Both the position numbers and the translations under genes were made by a program. From contig NZ_MDEQ02000043.1 in assembly GCF_001883705.2 (NCBI RefSeq), positions 1-35,838 of the forward strand: a DNA stretch of 35,838 bases, in the 5' to 3' direction. This DNA comes from Burkholderia catarinensis. Lineage in GTDB: Bacteria; Pseudomonadota; Gammaproteobacteria; Burkholderiales; Burkholderiaceae. Shown here one piece after another: positions 18,294-26,830 of the stretch; positions within the stretch are counted from its first letter, which is position 1; each line of letters begins with the position of its first letter. The notes below the pieces were generated by a model. It was not told the DNA's origin. It made no database searches and worked only from the letters and a program-made list of their open reading frames with translations.

Positions 18294-19568
18294 GTGGATA
18301 TTCTGCGCAGTCTCCTGGGTATGCTGTTCCTGCTGCTGGTTGCCTATCTGCTGTCGAACAATCGCCGCGCGGTGCGCGGACGGACCATGATCGCCGCGCT
18401 GCTCACGCAGTTCGCGATCGGCGCGCTGGTGCTGTTCGTGCCGTCGGGCCGCACGGTGCTGGCGGCGGCCGCGAATGGCGTCAATCGCGTGCTCGACATG
18501 GGCAATCACGGCATCGCGTTCGTGTTCGGCGGGCTGGTCGACGCCCGGATGTTCCAGCTGTTCGGCGACGGCGGGTTCGTGTTCGGCCTGCGCGTGCTGC
18601 CGATGATCATCTTCGTCACCGCGCTGATCGCGGTGCTGTACTACATCGGCGTGATGAAGTGGATCGTCGCGATCCTCGGCGCCGGGTTGGCGAAAGTGCT
18701 TGGCGTGAGCCGCATCGAGGCATGCTCGGCCGTCGCGACGATCTTTCTCGGGCAGAGCGAGATGCCCGCGCTCGTGAAGCCGTTCGTGCGGAACATGACG
18801 GGTGCCGAGATCTTCACGGTGATGGCGAGCGGCATGGCGTCGGTCGCGGGCTCGGTGCTGGTCGGCTACGCCGGGCTCGGCGTGAAGATGGAGTATCTGC
18901 TCGCCGCGTCGTTCATGGCGGTGCCGGGCGGGCTGCTGTTCGGCAAGCTGCTGTATCCGACCGTCGAGCCGAGCCGCGTCGTGGTCGACGGGCTCGATTT
19001 CGACGACAAGCGGGCCGCCAACGTGATCGAGGCGGCGGCGTCCGGCGCGTCGGTCGGCCTGCGGATCGCGATCAACGTCGGTGCGATGCTGATCGCGTTC
19101 GTGGGGCTGATCGCGCTGATGAACCTCATCGTCGGCGGCGTGGCCGCGTTCGCGGGCTTTCCGCAGGTCACGCTGCTGGGCATCCTCGGCCACCTGTTCG
19201 CGCCGCTGGCGTGGATCATCGGCGTGCCGTGGCACGACGCGGCGCTGGCCGGCAACTTCATCGGCGAGAAGCTGATCTTCAACGAGTTCGTCGCGTACGG
19301 CGACCTGTCGCCGTACCTGAAGGGCAGCGAGCACGTCGCGGCGGCCGGCCTGCAAGTGCTCGACCCGAAGACGCTCGCGATCGTGTCGTTCGCGCTGTGC
19401 GGCTTCGCGAACTTCTCGTCGATCGCCATTCTCGCGGGCGGCTTCAGCGCGGTCGCGCCGGAGCGTCGATCGGAAGTCGCGCGGCACGGCTTGCGCGCGC
19501 TGACGGCGGCGACACTGTCGAACCTGATGAGCGCGGCGATTGCCGGCCTGTTCCTTTCGCTGCATTGA
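18294..19568 (+). CDS. nupC: NupC-type concentrative nucleoside transporter (CNT family)
   Basis: A 424-residue inner-membrane protein with about ten hydrophobic segments. The start is a GTG with AAAGGAG upstream. The CNT substrate motif GQSEMPALVKPF is at residues 153-164, preceded by 'GVSRIEACSAVATIFL', and conserved 'PGGLLFGKLLYP', 'SAL'-type helix-hairpin segments and 'GDLSPYLKGSEH' follow. It would import nucleosides with protons or sodium. The deoA gene begins 39 nt later, in the same operon. The NupC subgroup prefers pyrimidine nucleosides and adenosine in E. coli; specificity here is inferred. Confidence 0.93.
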   Translation: MDILRSLLGMLFLLLVAYLLSNNRRAVRGRTMIAALLTQFAIGALVLFVPSGRTVLAAAANGVNRVLDMGNHGIAFVFGGLVDARMFQLFGDGGFVFGLRVLPMIIFVTALIAVLYYIGVMKWIVAILGAGLAKVLGVSRIEACSAVATIFLGQSEMPALVKPFVRNMTGAEIFTVMASGMASVAGSVLVGYAGLGVKMEYLLAASFMAVPGGLLFGKLLYPTVEPSRVVVDGLDFDDKRAANVIEAAASGASVGLRIAINVGAMLIAFVGLIALMNLIVGGVAAFAGFPQVTLLGILGHLFAPLAWIIGVPWHDAALAGNFIGEKLIFNEFVAYGDLSPYLKGSEHVAAAGLQVLDPKTLAIVSFALCGFANFSSIAILAGGFSAVAPERRSEVARHGLRALTAATLSNLMSAAIAGLFLSLH

Positions 19569-19607
19569 ACGGCGCAGCGAACCCCGACCGATCGAGGAGA
19601 GGCAACG

Positions 19608-20924
19608 ATGTTTCTACCGCAGGAATTCATCCGCAGGAAGCGCGACCGGCAGCCGCTCGATCGCGACGGGATTGCCGCGTTCGTGCGCGGCGTGACCGAC
19701 GGCAGCGTGACCGAGGGCCAGGTGGCGGCGTTCGCGATGGCCGTGTACTTCAACGACCTGAGCGTCGACGAACGCGTCGCGCTGACGCTCGCGCAGCGCG
19801 ACTCGGGCGACGTGCTCGACTGGCGCGCGCTCGATCTCGGCGGGCCGGTGATCGACAAGCATTCGACCGGCGGCGTCGGCGATGTCGTGTCGCTGATGCT
19901 CGGGCCGATGGTGGCCGCGTGCGGCGGCTACGTGCCGATGATCTCGGGCCGCGGGCTCGGCCATACCGGCGGCACGCTCGACAAGCTCGGCGCGATCCCC
20001 GGTTACGACGTGATGCCCGATACGGATGCGTTTCGTCGCACGGTGCGTGACGTCGGCGTCGCGATCATCGGGCAGACCGCGCGGCTCGCGCCGGCCGACA
20101 AGCGCATCTACGCGATTCGCGACGTGACGGCGACCGTCGAATCGGTCGCGATGATCACCGCGTCGATCCTGTCGAAGAAACTCGCGGCCGGACTCGACGG
20201 GCTCGTGATGGACGTCAAGGTCGGCTCGGGCGCGTTCATGCCGACTGCGGAGAAATCGGCGGAACTGGCCCGCAGCATCGTCGACGTCGGCAACGGCGCC
20301 GGCATGAAGACGACCGCGATCCTCACCGACATGAACCAGTCGCTCGCACCGTGCGCGGGCAATGCGCTCGAGGTGGCGTGCGCGATCGACTACCTGACGG
20401 GCAAGTCGCGTCCGGCCCGGCTGCATGACGTTACGCTGGCGCTTTCGGCGGCGTTGCTCGTCACCGGCGGGCTGGCGGTCGATACCGCACAGGCGCGCGC
20501 GATGCTGCAGCGGGCGCTCGACTCGGGCGCGGCGGCCGAGCGCTTCGCGAGAATGGTCGCGGCGCTCGGCGGCCCCGCTGGCCTGGTCGACGCGCCCGGG
20601 CGTCATCTTGCGCGGGCGGCGGCGATCGTGCCGGTTCCGGCGCCTGCGAGCGGCGTGGTGCAGCGGGTCGATTGCCGCGCGCTCGGGCTGGCGGTCGTCG
20701 CGCTCGGCGGCGGCCGCACGCGCGTGGAAGATTCGATCGACTACAGTGTCGGCCTGGCGGCGCTCGCGGAGATCGGGCAGCGCGTCGAGGCCGGCCAGCC
20801 GCTCGGCTACGTGCACGCCCGCGACGACGCCGCCGCGGCGCGTGCGGTGGACGCGGTCCAGCGCAGCTACGTGCTGGGCGAGACGGGCGAGGCGCCGCCG
20901 ACCCTTTACCGGCAGATCGGCTGA
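19608..20924 (+). CDS. deoA: Thymidine phosphorylase
   Basis: A 438-residue member of nucleoside phosphorylase family II. It splits thymidine or deoxyuridine with phosphate into the base and 2-deoxyribose-1-phosphate. Phosphate-site motif KHSTGGVGD is at 84-92 and the family signature SGRGLGHTGGTLDKL at 113-127. The alpha domain (1-65, 'VAAFAMAVYFNDLSVDERVA') and C-terminal 'ALDSGAAAERFARMV' are intact. GAGGAG precedes the ATG. The freed thymine or uracil is the substrate of PreTA encoded upstream. No deoxyribose aldolase or phosphopentomutase gene is present in the window. Confidence 0.95.
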   Translation: MFLPQEFIRRKRDRQPLDRDGIAAFVRGVTDGSVTEGQVAAFAMAVYFNDLSVDERVALTLAQRDSGDVLDWRALDLGGPVIDKHSTGGVGDVVSLMLGPMVAACGGYVPMISGRGLGHTGGTLDKLGAIPGYDVMPDTDAFRRTVRDVGVAIIGQTARLAPADKRIYAIRDVTATVESVAMITASILSKKLAAGLDGLVMDVKVGSGAFMPTAEKSAELARSIVDVGNGAGMKTTAILTDMNQSLAPCAGNALEVACAIDYLTGKSRPARLHDVTLALSAALLVTGGLAVDTAQARAMLQRALDSGAAAERFARMVAALGGPAGLVDAPGRHLARAAAIVPVPAPASGVVQRVDCRALGLAVVALGGGRTRVEDSIDYSVGLAALAEIGQRVEAGQPLGYVHARDDAAAARAVDAVQRSYVLGETGEAPPTLYRQIG

Positions 20925-20934
20925 CCGGTCGCGT

Positions 20935-20960
20935 GGCCGGCACGGGGGAACGTGCCGGCC
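20935..20960 (+). terminator. Perfect hairpin between deoA and cdd
   Basis: GGCCGGCACG (20935-20944) and CGTGCCGGCC (20951-20960) form a 10-bp perfect stem with a 6-nt loop. No T tract follows, only 'gcggcggccgcttta'. It could be a partial terminator or an RNA-stability element that sets cdd below deoA. Confidence 0.4.
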
Positions 20961-21051
20961 GCGGCGGCCGCTTTACATCACGGGAGTATCGTGCGGGCCG
21001 CGATGCGGCTGCGTCGATGCATCCCGGCACACCACTGGAGGCACCATCGCG

Positions 21052-21441
21052 ATGGAACGGGACGAATTGATCGAACAGGCCAGGGCGGCGCGCGAACGCG
21101 CGTATGCGCCGTATTCGCACTTCAAGGTCGGCGCGGCGCTGCAGGCGCGCGACGGGACGGTTTTCCACGGCTGCAACGTCGAGAACGCGTCCTACGGACT
21201 GTGCAATTGCGCGGAACGCACGGCGATGTTTTCGGCGATCGCCGCCGGTTACCGTCCGGGCGACTTCGCGCGGCTCGCGGTCGTCGGCGACACGGACGGC
21301 CCGATCGCGCCGTGCGGCGCGTGCCGTCAGGTGATCATCGAGATCGGCACGCCCGACCTCGAAGTGATCCTGGGCAACCTGAAAGGGGCGGTCGAGGCCA
21401 CGACGGCGCACGCATTGCTGCCGGGCGCGTTCCGGTTGTAA
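21052..21441 (+). CDS. cdd: Cytidine deaminase (homotetrameric type)
   Basis: A 129-residue enzyme converting cytidine and deoxycytidine to uridine and deoxyuridine. Catalytic CAE is at 53-55 and the second zinc motif PCGACRQ at 87-93, with 'VGAALQ' and 'GCNVENASYGLCNCAERTA' typical of the short tetrameric form. The ATG at 21052 fits family length; GGAGG lies about 11 nt upstream, slightly far. It is the last gene of the nucleoside operon, 127 nt after deoA, and converges on the Rieske gene. Confidence 0.94.
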   Translation: MERDELIEQARAARERAYAPYSHFKVGAALQARDGTVFHGCNVENASYGLCNCAERTAMFSAIAAGYRPGDFARLAVVGDTDGPIAPCGACRQVIIEIGTPDLEVILGNLKGAVEATTAHALLPGAFRL

Positions 21442-21475
21442 CGGGGCGCGCCGCGGCGAGCAAGCGTCGCCCGCA

Positions 21476-22591
21476 TCACGCGCCGTCGCGCGCGTCGTGG
21501 ATCGGGATCACGGTGCGCGCGCCGCACTGGCGCAGCAGGTCGCGCAGCTCGTTGATGACCGGAAACACCTCGTGGTTCCAGTCGGCGCCCTGGCGATCGT
21601 GCGCTTCCTGCTCGCGCTCGACGATCCAGCGATCCTCGCGGAAGATGCGCTCGGTGAACCACACGAGCAGCGGCCATGCGAGATCGAGTGCGAACGGTAT
21701 GCCGGGCTTGTGGATCGACAGCACGCCGAACGTGCGGTTGGTGCGCTGCTCGGCGTCGAGCGGCACGTAGACGATCCACAGGTCCATCACGAGCGTGCCT
21801 TCGCTCGAACGGATCTGCAGCGTCTGGTACGGGTAGCCGGTGCGCACCGTCATCACGCTCTTGTCGGACTGCTCGGCCGTCTTCCTGCTCGCGCCGAACA
21901 CGAGCGCCTCGCCGACCGGCTGCTTGCCTTCCATCCGCGCGAACGTGTAGTCGACCTCGACCCAGTCGTCGCCGCGGCGGCGGCCCACCGAGCGCGCGCG
22001 CATCTGCCCCATCTGCTTGCGATGCAGGAACTGATGGTTCATGTCCATCAGGTTCTCGTGCATGAACGAGTAGTGGCACTTGACCTCGCGGCCGAAGCGG
22101 CGCGTCTTGTAGGTGCGGTTGTCCACCGATTCGAGCGCGGGGAACGGCCGTTCGTCGGCGAGCGTCGCGTCGCCGGGAAATACGAAAATCAGCCCGTGCG
22201 CCTCGCGGCACGGATACGCGCGCACGCCGTTGGGCAAGCGCTCGCGGCCGAGGTAGGGCACGTCGACGCATTGGCCGCTGTCGCACGCGTAGGTCCAGCC
22301 GTGATAGCAGCAGCGCAGCGTCTCGCCGCTCACGACGCCCGCGTGCAGCGGCACCTGGCGGTGCGCGCAACGATCTTCGAGCGCATACACGGCGCCTGAC
22401 TCGGTGCGCACGAGCACGATCGGATCACCGGCGAAGCGCAAGCCGAGCGTCTTGCCGCGCTTGAGCTCGCGCGACCACGCGAGCGGGTACCAGTGATCGG
22501 GATGAATCGGTACGCGGCGCAGATCGCGCACGGTCGCGCCGGAGGAGGGTTCTCCAAGGGTGTTGCTGTCATGCAAAGGTACTGCGCGCAT
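21476..22591 (-). CDS. Rieske 2Fe-2S ring-hydroxylating oxygenase, alpha-type subunit
   Basis: A 371-residue non-haem iron oxygenase. The Rieske domain has C75-x-H77 and C94-x2-H97 ('DRCAHRQVPLH', 'RCCYHGWTY') as cluster ligands. The mononuclear iron site appears as D183, H186 and H190 in 'ENLMDMNHQFLHRKQ'. The architecture resembles vanillate demethylase and other single-component-oxygenase Rieske enzymes. No ferredoxin or reductase gene is adjacent, so electrons must come from elsewhere. The substrate is unknown. It lies tail to tail with cdd with a 34-nt gap and seems to be a single-gene unit. Confidence 0.88.
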   Translation of the reverse strand: MRAVPLHDSNTLGEPSSGATVRDLRRVPIHPDHWYPLAWSRELKRGKTLGLRFAGDPIVLVRTESGAVYALEDRCAHRQVPLHAGVVSGETLRCCYHGWTYACDSGQCVDVPYLGRERLPNGVRAYPCREAHGLIFVFPGDATLADERPFPALESVDNRTYKTRRFGREVKCHYSFMHENLMDMNHQFLHRKQMGQMRARSVGRRRGDDWVEVDYTFARMEGKQPVGEALVFGASRKTAEQSDKSVMTVRTGYPYQTLQIRSSEGTLVMDLWIVYVPLDAEQRTNRTFGVLSIHKPGIPFALDLAWPLLVWFTERIFREDRWIVEREQEAHDRQGADWNHEVFPVINELRDLLRQCGARTVIPIHDARDGA

Positions 22592-22814
22592 GCGTCACGC
22601 CTCCTGGCTGGACTGGGATGCCGAGCACCGCAAGAAGCGGCGGGGATCTGGAGAAGTCTACGCGAAGTTGCCCGTCGCGGCGGACGCGATGCGGGTTTGC
22701 CCCGGCACGGCGCGCGGGGTTTCCTTGATGCGGCGCAACCTGGGCCGGGCGCGGTGCGCCCGGGTCATGCGCGGCCGCGCGGCGGGCCGGATCCCGCCAC
22801 GCGCCGGTTACCGG

Positions 22815-23558
22815 TCACGAGCGGGGTTCACGCCACAGCACCGCGTCGGAACGGTACAGCGCCGGGAAGTGCTGCTTCAGCCCGGCGACCTTCGGCAGGT
22901 CGTTGAATGCGATATACGGCGCGTCGGGATGCAGTTCGAGGTAGTTCTGGTGATAGGCCTCGGCCGGATAAAACCCCTTGTACGTTTCGACGCGCGTGAC
23001 GACGGGCGCCGGATACACGTGCGCGGTGCCGAGCTGCGCGACGTACGCGGTCGCGACCGCGCGTTGCTGCGCGGTGGTCGGGAAGATCGCGGACCGGTAC
23101 TGCGACCCTTCGTCGGGGCCTTGCCGGTTCAGCTCGGTCGGGTCGTGCGCGACCGAGAAGAACACCTGCAGCAGCCGGCCGTACGTGATCTGCGTCGGGT
23201 CGTAGACGATGCGGACCGACTCCGCGTGCCCCGTCAGCCCCGAGCCGACGAGCGCGTAGTGCGCGGTTTCGGACGCGCCGCCCGCATAGCCGGCCGTGAC
23301 CTGCTTCACGCCCTTCACGTGCTCGAACACGCCCTGCACGCCCCAGAAGCAGCCGCCGGCGAGCACGGCCGTCTCGTCGTGCGATGCGCCGGGCGTTTCG
23401 TCGAGCGTCGGCGCGGGCACGGTGCGCATCGGCTCGGCTGAATTGACGATGCGCTGGTAGCCGAACACGGCGGCGGCCGCGACGGCGACGGCACCGATGC
23501 GGCGCAGCATCGCTGCGCGCCGTCGCGGCGCGGAATCGCGGGTGGGTGTCGGGTTCAT
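22815..23558 (-). CDS. msrA: Membrane-anchored or exported MsrA, methionine-S-sulfoxide reductase
   Basis: A 247-residue protein. Residues 1-20 are basic, 20-34 hydrophobic ('IGAVAVAAAAVFGYQ'), so it is exported, probably as an anchored periplasmic enzyme. The catalytic GCFWG motif contains C70. Other family segments are intact: 'VTAGYAGG', 'GHAESVRIVYDP', 'QGPDEGSQYRSAIF'. C70 is the only cysteine in the protein, so the usual C-terminal resolving cysteine is absent. It is the last gene of the msrB-dipZ-msrA operon. Reduction may come from the DipZ thioredoxin domain (inference). Confidence 0.93.
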   Translation of the reverse strand: MNPTPTRDSAPRRRAAMLRRIGAVAVAAAAVFGYQRIVNSAEPMRTVPAPTLDETPGASHDETAVLAGGCFWGVQGVFEHVKGVKQVTAGYAGGASETAHYALVGSGLTGHAESVRIVYDPTQITYGRLLQVFFSVAHDPTELNRQGPDEGSQYRSAIFPTTAQQRAVATAYVAQLGTAHVYPAPVVTRVETYKGFYPAEAYHQNYLELHPDAPYIAFNDLPKVAGLKQHFPALYRSDAVLWREPRS

Positions 23559-23630
23559 CGTTGGCTCCTTCGGAATGCGTTGGGGAAGACGGTGGTCGGG
23601 GTGGGGCGGCGTCCGCTGCGGCGTCCGGGT

Positions 23631-25493
23631 TCAACCAAACGTGAATGCATACGCGTCGACGCCGGGATCGAGAAACTCGATCGCGAACGTGCGGTCGGCG
23701 ATCGCGCCGGGCTGCCGGACGAGCTGGTACAGGCGCTGCCCGGTGACGGTGCCGTAGCCCTGCGCGTCGACGTCGGCGCCGTGCGCGGCACCGGGCGCCG
23801 CGCCGTCGAGCGTTACGCGAAAGCGCACGGGCTGGCCGTTCGCGCCCGGGCCGAGCACGAGGTGCAGGTCGCGCGCATGGAAGCGGTAGACGATCCGGCC
23901 GGCTGGGGCTGCGAGCGACGCGCGCTCGGCGCCGACCTGCCACTTGCCGGCAAGGCCCCAGTCGTTGAGTTCGGGTCGGGCCGGCGCGTCGTAGCGGTGC
24001 GCCGCATCGCGCACGACGCCGCCCGGCGACGTGAAGTCCTCGGCGCGCGCATAGCCGACATAGGTTTCGGGCGAGCGGACGTCCGCGTTGTCGGCTGCCG
24101 CAAGTGCGCCCTTCGCGGGCGTGCCGGCCAGCCCGAGCGGCACGTTCAGCGCTTGCGGATGACCGGCTTCGGCGAGCAGCGACTGGATCGCGCGTTCCGA
24201 CTGCGCGTATTCGCCTTCGCCGAAGTGGTGATGGCGGATGCGACCTTGCGCGTCGATGAAGTAGTGCGCGGGCCAGTATTCGTTGCCGAACGCGCGCCAG
24301 ATCGAGTAACCGTTGTCGATCGCGACCGGGAAGTCGATGCCGAGGTCGTGCACGGCCTTCTTCACGTTGCCGATGTCGCGCTCGAACGCGAACTCCGGCG
24401 CGTGCACGCCGATCACGACGAGCCCGTACGGCGCGTACTTGCGGGCCCACGCGGTCGTGTACGGCAGCGTGCGCAGGCAGTTGATGCACGAATACGTCCA
24501 GAAATCGACCAGCACGACCTTGCCGCGCAGGCCGGCCGCCGTCAGCGGCGGCGAGTTCAGCCACTGCACGGCGCCGTCGAGCGACGGCAGCGTGCCTTCG
24601 ACGGGGAGTGCCGCCGGCGTCGCGCCGGCGGCGCGCATCATGGCGCTGCCGGCCATCGCACCGCCGCCGGCCTGTGCGCCGTCGGCAGTCGCGGCCATCA
24701 TCGCGCCGCGGGTCGGGTTGTCGGTGGCGTTGCCCGTCGCGGCCATTGCCGGCGGCGCGCCGTTCGAGCGTCCGCCGAGCCGGTCGACGAGCTTCGTTTC
24801 GAGCCCGCCCGTCGTGACGGTCGACAGTTGCGCGAGCGCACCCGTGTCGAGGCCGAGCGCGATCGCGCCGACGCCGGCCAGCAGCGCCGCGCCGATCCCG
24901 CGCCGGATCCATTCGCCGGCGCCGAGCGAGCGCTTCATCGCGGCGAACACCTTGCCGCCGATCACGAGCGCGACGCCGAGCGACGTCGCCGCGCCGGCCG
25001 CGTAGGCAACCAGCAGCAGCGTCGTGCCGACGCTCGCGCCGCGCAGCGCGGCGCCGGTCAGCACGAGCCCGAGGATCGGGCCCGCGCACGGCGCCCACAG
25101 CAGGCCGGTCGCGACGCCGAGCAGCAGCGACGACGCGGGGCCGGCCGGCCGGCCGTCGCGTTGCGCGAAGCCGGTGAGCCGGTTGCCGGCCGCGACGAGC
25201 GGGCGCGTCAGGTGTTCCGCGAAGCGCGGCATCAGCAGCGTCAGGCCGAACACCGCGAGCAGCACGATGGCGATCCAGCGGCCGGCCTGGTTGGCTTGCG
25301 CGACCCAGCCGCCGCCGACGGCGGCGAGCGTCGCGACGACGGCGAACGTGAGGGCCATGCCGGCGAGCAGCGGCAGGCCGGTGCGCACGAACGGCTGGTC
25401 GGCGCGCGCGAACACGAACGGCAGCACGGGCAGGATGCACGGGCTCAGGATCGTGAGCGCGCCGCCGAGATAGGCAAGGACGATGAGCAGCAT
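23631..25493 (-). CDS. dipZ: DipZ-like CcdA-thioredoxin fusion, thiol-disulfide exporter
   Basis: A 620-residue protein in three parts. Residues 1-235 are a CcdA-type membrane domain with C19 ('LSPCILPVLPF') and C136 ('WAPCAGPI'), which carries reducing power across the inner membrane. Residues 240-300 form a low-complexity linker with six methionines between 250 and 286. Residues 300-450 are a thioredoxin/TlpA-like domain with C336-x2-C339 in 'FWTYSCINCLRTLPY'. Residues 460-620 are the beta-rich C-terminal domain seen in DipZ proteins. It sits between msrB and msrA, so its likely job is to reduce the exported Msr enzymes. The linker is odd and discussed separately. Confidence 0.92.
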   Translation of the reverse strand: MLLIVLAYLGGALTILSPCILPVLPFVFARADQPFVRTGLPLLAGMALTFAVVATLAAVGGGWVAQANQAGRWIAIVLLAVFGLTLLMPRFAEHLTRPLVAAGNRLTGFAQRDGRPAGPASSLLLGVATGLLWAPCAGPILGLVLTGAALRGASVGTTLLLVAYAAGAATSLGVALVIGGKVFAAMKRSLGAGEWIRRGIGAALLAGVGAIALGLDTGALAQLSTVTTGGLETKLVDRLGGRSNGAPPAMAATGNATDNPTRGAMMAATADGAQAGGGAMAGSAMMRAAGATPAALPVEGTLPSLDGAVQWLNSPPLTAAGLRGKVVLVDFWTYSCINCLRTLPYTTAWARKYAPYGLVVIGVHAPEFAFERDIGNVKKAVHDLGIDFPVAIDNGYSIWRAFGNEYWPAHYFIDAQGRIRHHHFGEGEYAQSERAIQSLLAEAGHPQALNVPLGLAGTPAKGALAAADNADVRSPETYVGYARAEDFTSPGGVVRDAAHRYDAPARPELNDWGLAGKWQVGAERASLAAPAGRIVYRFHARDLHLVLGPGANGQPVRFRVTLDGAAPGAAHGADVDAQGYGTVTGQRLYQLVRQPGAIADRTFAIEFLDPGVDAYAFTFG

Positions 25494-25526
25494 GGTGCGT
25501 TCTCCAGTCGGTCGGGAGGGGCCGGA

Positions 25527-26057
25527 TCAGGCGGCGGCAGGGTGGAAGGCGAGCGCGAGGCCGTTCATGCAGTAGCGCAGGCCGGTCGGCTGCGGGCCGT
25601 CGTCGAACACGTGACCGAGATGGCCGCCGCAGTGGCGGCAGTGCACTTCGGTGCGGACCATCCCGAACGACGCGTCGGCGTCGGTGCCGACCGCGTGGTC
25701 GAGCGGTTTCCAGAAGCTCGGCCAGCCCGTATGGCTGTCGAACTTGGTGGCCGACGAGAACAGCGCGAGGTTGCAGCCGGCGCACGCGAATGTGCCCTGC
25801 CGGTGCTCGTCGTTCAGCGGGCTGCTGTACGGCCGCTCGGTGCCGGCGTCGCGCAGGATCGTGTACTGGGCGGGCGTGAGCCGGCGATGCCATTCGGCGT
25901 CGCTGAGCGTGAGCTCAAATCGGGCGGCCGGTTGCGCGCCGGCCGGCGGCGCGGCGAACGCACGGCCGACCAGCGCGCGGCGGCCGGCGGACGACAGCGC
26001 CGCGAGCGCGGCGAGGCCGGTGGCGCCGGCGAACAGCAGATGTCTGCGGGTGGGCAT
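25527..26057 (-). CDS. msrB: Exported MsrB, methionine-R-sulfoxide reductase
   Basis: A 176-residue protein. The ATG at 26057 has AGGAG 7 nt upstream and gives an export signal at 1-35 ('TRRHLLFAGATGLAALAAL') with paired arginines that could be a Tat signal. Zinc ligands are C92, C95, C140 and C143. The catalytic cysteine is C163 in 'GLRYCMNG'. The usual resolving cysteine position ('GWPSF' here) is not a cysteine, so this is a one-cysteine form. 'SHTGWPSFWKPL' and 'VFDDGPQPTGLRYC' are family hallmarks. It is the first gene of the operon. Confidence 0.93.
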   Translation of the reverse strand: MPTRRHLLFAGATGLAALAALSSAGRRALVGRAFAAPPAGAQPAARFELTLSDAEWHRRLTPAQYTILRDAGTERPYSSPLNDEHRQGTFACAGCNLALFSSATKFDSHTGWPSFWKPLDHAVGTDADASFGMVRTEVHCRHCGGHLGHVFDDGPQPTGLRYCMNGLALAFHPAAA

Positions 26058-26456
26058 GATGGGCTCCTGGAAGCAGGTCCTGAAAACATGCGCCCATCGT
26101 AGGCGGCGGCCGGTGTCGAAGTCCTCACGGAAAGTTAAATGAATTGTGATGTCTGGGGTGTTCCGTTGGGGTGCGCTGGAATCCGTCGAAGCTCCAACTG
26201 GCAAGGGCCTTCGAGCGGGTGAGCCGCCGATGTTTACCGAGCACCTGTTCACGCCGCGATTTTTTTCTTTTTAGTGTTCGTCGAGAGGCGCGGCGAATCC
26301 GGACTTTGGCTTGCCGATCGAATCGGACTGAGACGTGCGTGTTGCTTGACTGCGGTCGCGAATCACACCGAGCGTCTGATGCGCATTGATAGACGGATGA
26401 ATTTGCAAGCTGGCGCGACCGACGCGTGGTGCGCGTTTGGACGCGGAAGTTTGACG

Positions 26457-26472
26457 GTTTCTACGTAGAAAC
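26457..26472. repeat. 16-bp perfect palindrome
   Basis: GTTTCTACGTAGAAAC is fully self-complementary. No gene start is close by, so it is not obviously an operator. It could be a recombinase or insertion-element site. Confidence 0.5.
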
Positions 26473-26485
26473 TTCAGGAAGCGAA

Positions 26486-26820
26486 TTAGGACGTGCGCCG
26501 TTGTGCAGTGAAAGGGCGCTGCGATGCGCTCCGCCGAAGTGCTCCATTCCGAGGCAGGATCCGGTGGAATGAAGGGGGACATAGTAAGGGCTATGTTGCC
26601 CTTCATTTCGGGACAACGGGCGAAAGCTTACGCTCGCGGCGGCCTACATCTGGCATTCGGCTGTGACCCTGACCCAAGAAATAGTCCGGCTCAAAAGTAG
26701 AGAAATTCGGCATGATGTGTCCGACCGGACATGAAGGCCATGCCATGCCGGCGAGCAACTCCACCGGCAAAATCGCAGCGAGAATCGGCTCCGGCCGGGT
26801 TGTCCTTTCGCGCGTCCTAA
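26486..26820. repeat. Possible 335-bp non-coding element with 12-bp inverted ends
   Basis: TTAGGACGTGCG at 26486-26497 and CGCGCGTCCTAA at 26809-26820 are inverted copies with one mismatch. The bracketed DNA has no gene but a strong imperfect hairpin at 26567-26609 (GAATGAAGGG...CTATGT). This layout could be a miniature inverted-repeat element. No target-site duplication is seen at its edges, which keeps confidence low. Confidence 0.3.
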
Positions 26821-26830
26821 CGCCTGCGTA

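Larger units (their letters stand above)
26058..26830. other. Gene-poor border of the accessory region (773 bp)
   Basis: No convincing gene is seen on either strand. Short open frames are present but have poor codon pattern and no ribosome sites. The stretch contains a 16-bp perfect palindrome (26457), a long imperfect hairpin (26567-26609), and an imperfect 12-bp inverted repeat 26486/26820 that brackets about 335 bp. A run of T at 26262-26273 is unusual for this GC-rich DNA. Base composition is more mixed than in the left part, so it likely marks the edge of an acquired segment. Confidence 0.5.

Noticed and set aside
22828..25893. Very long minus-strand open frame overlapping dipZ and msrA
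   Set aside because: Its translation is dominated by Arg, Ala and Pro repeats, the mark of a shadow frame in GC-rich DNA. The dipZ and msrA frames show full family motifs.
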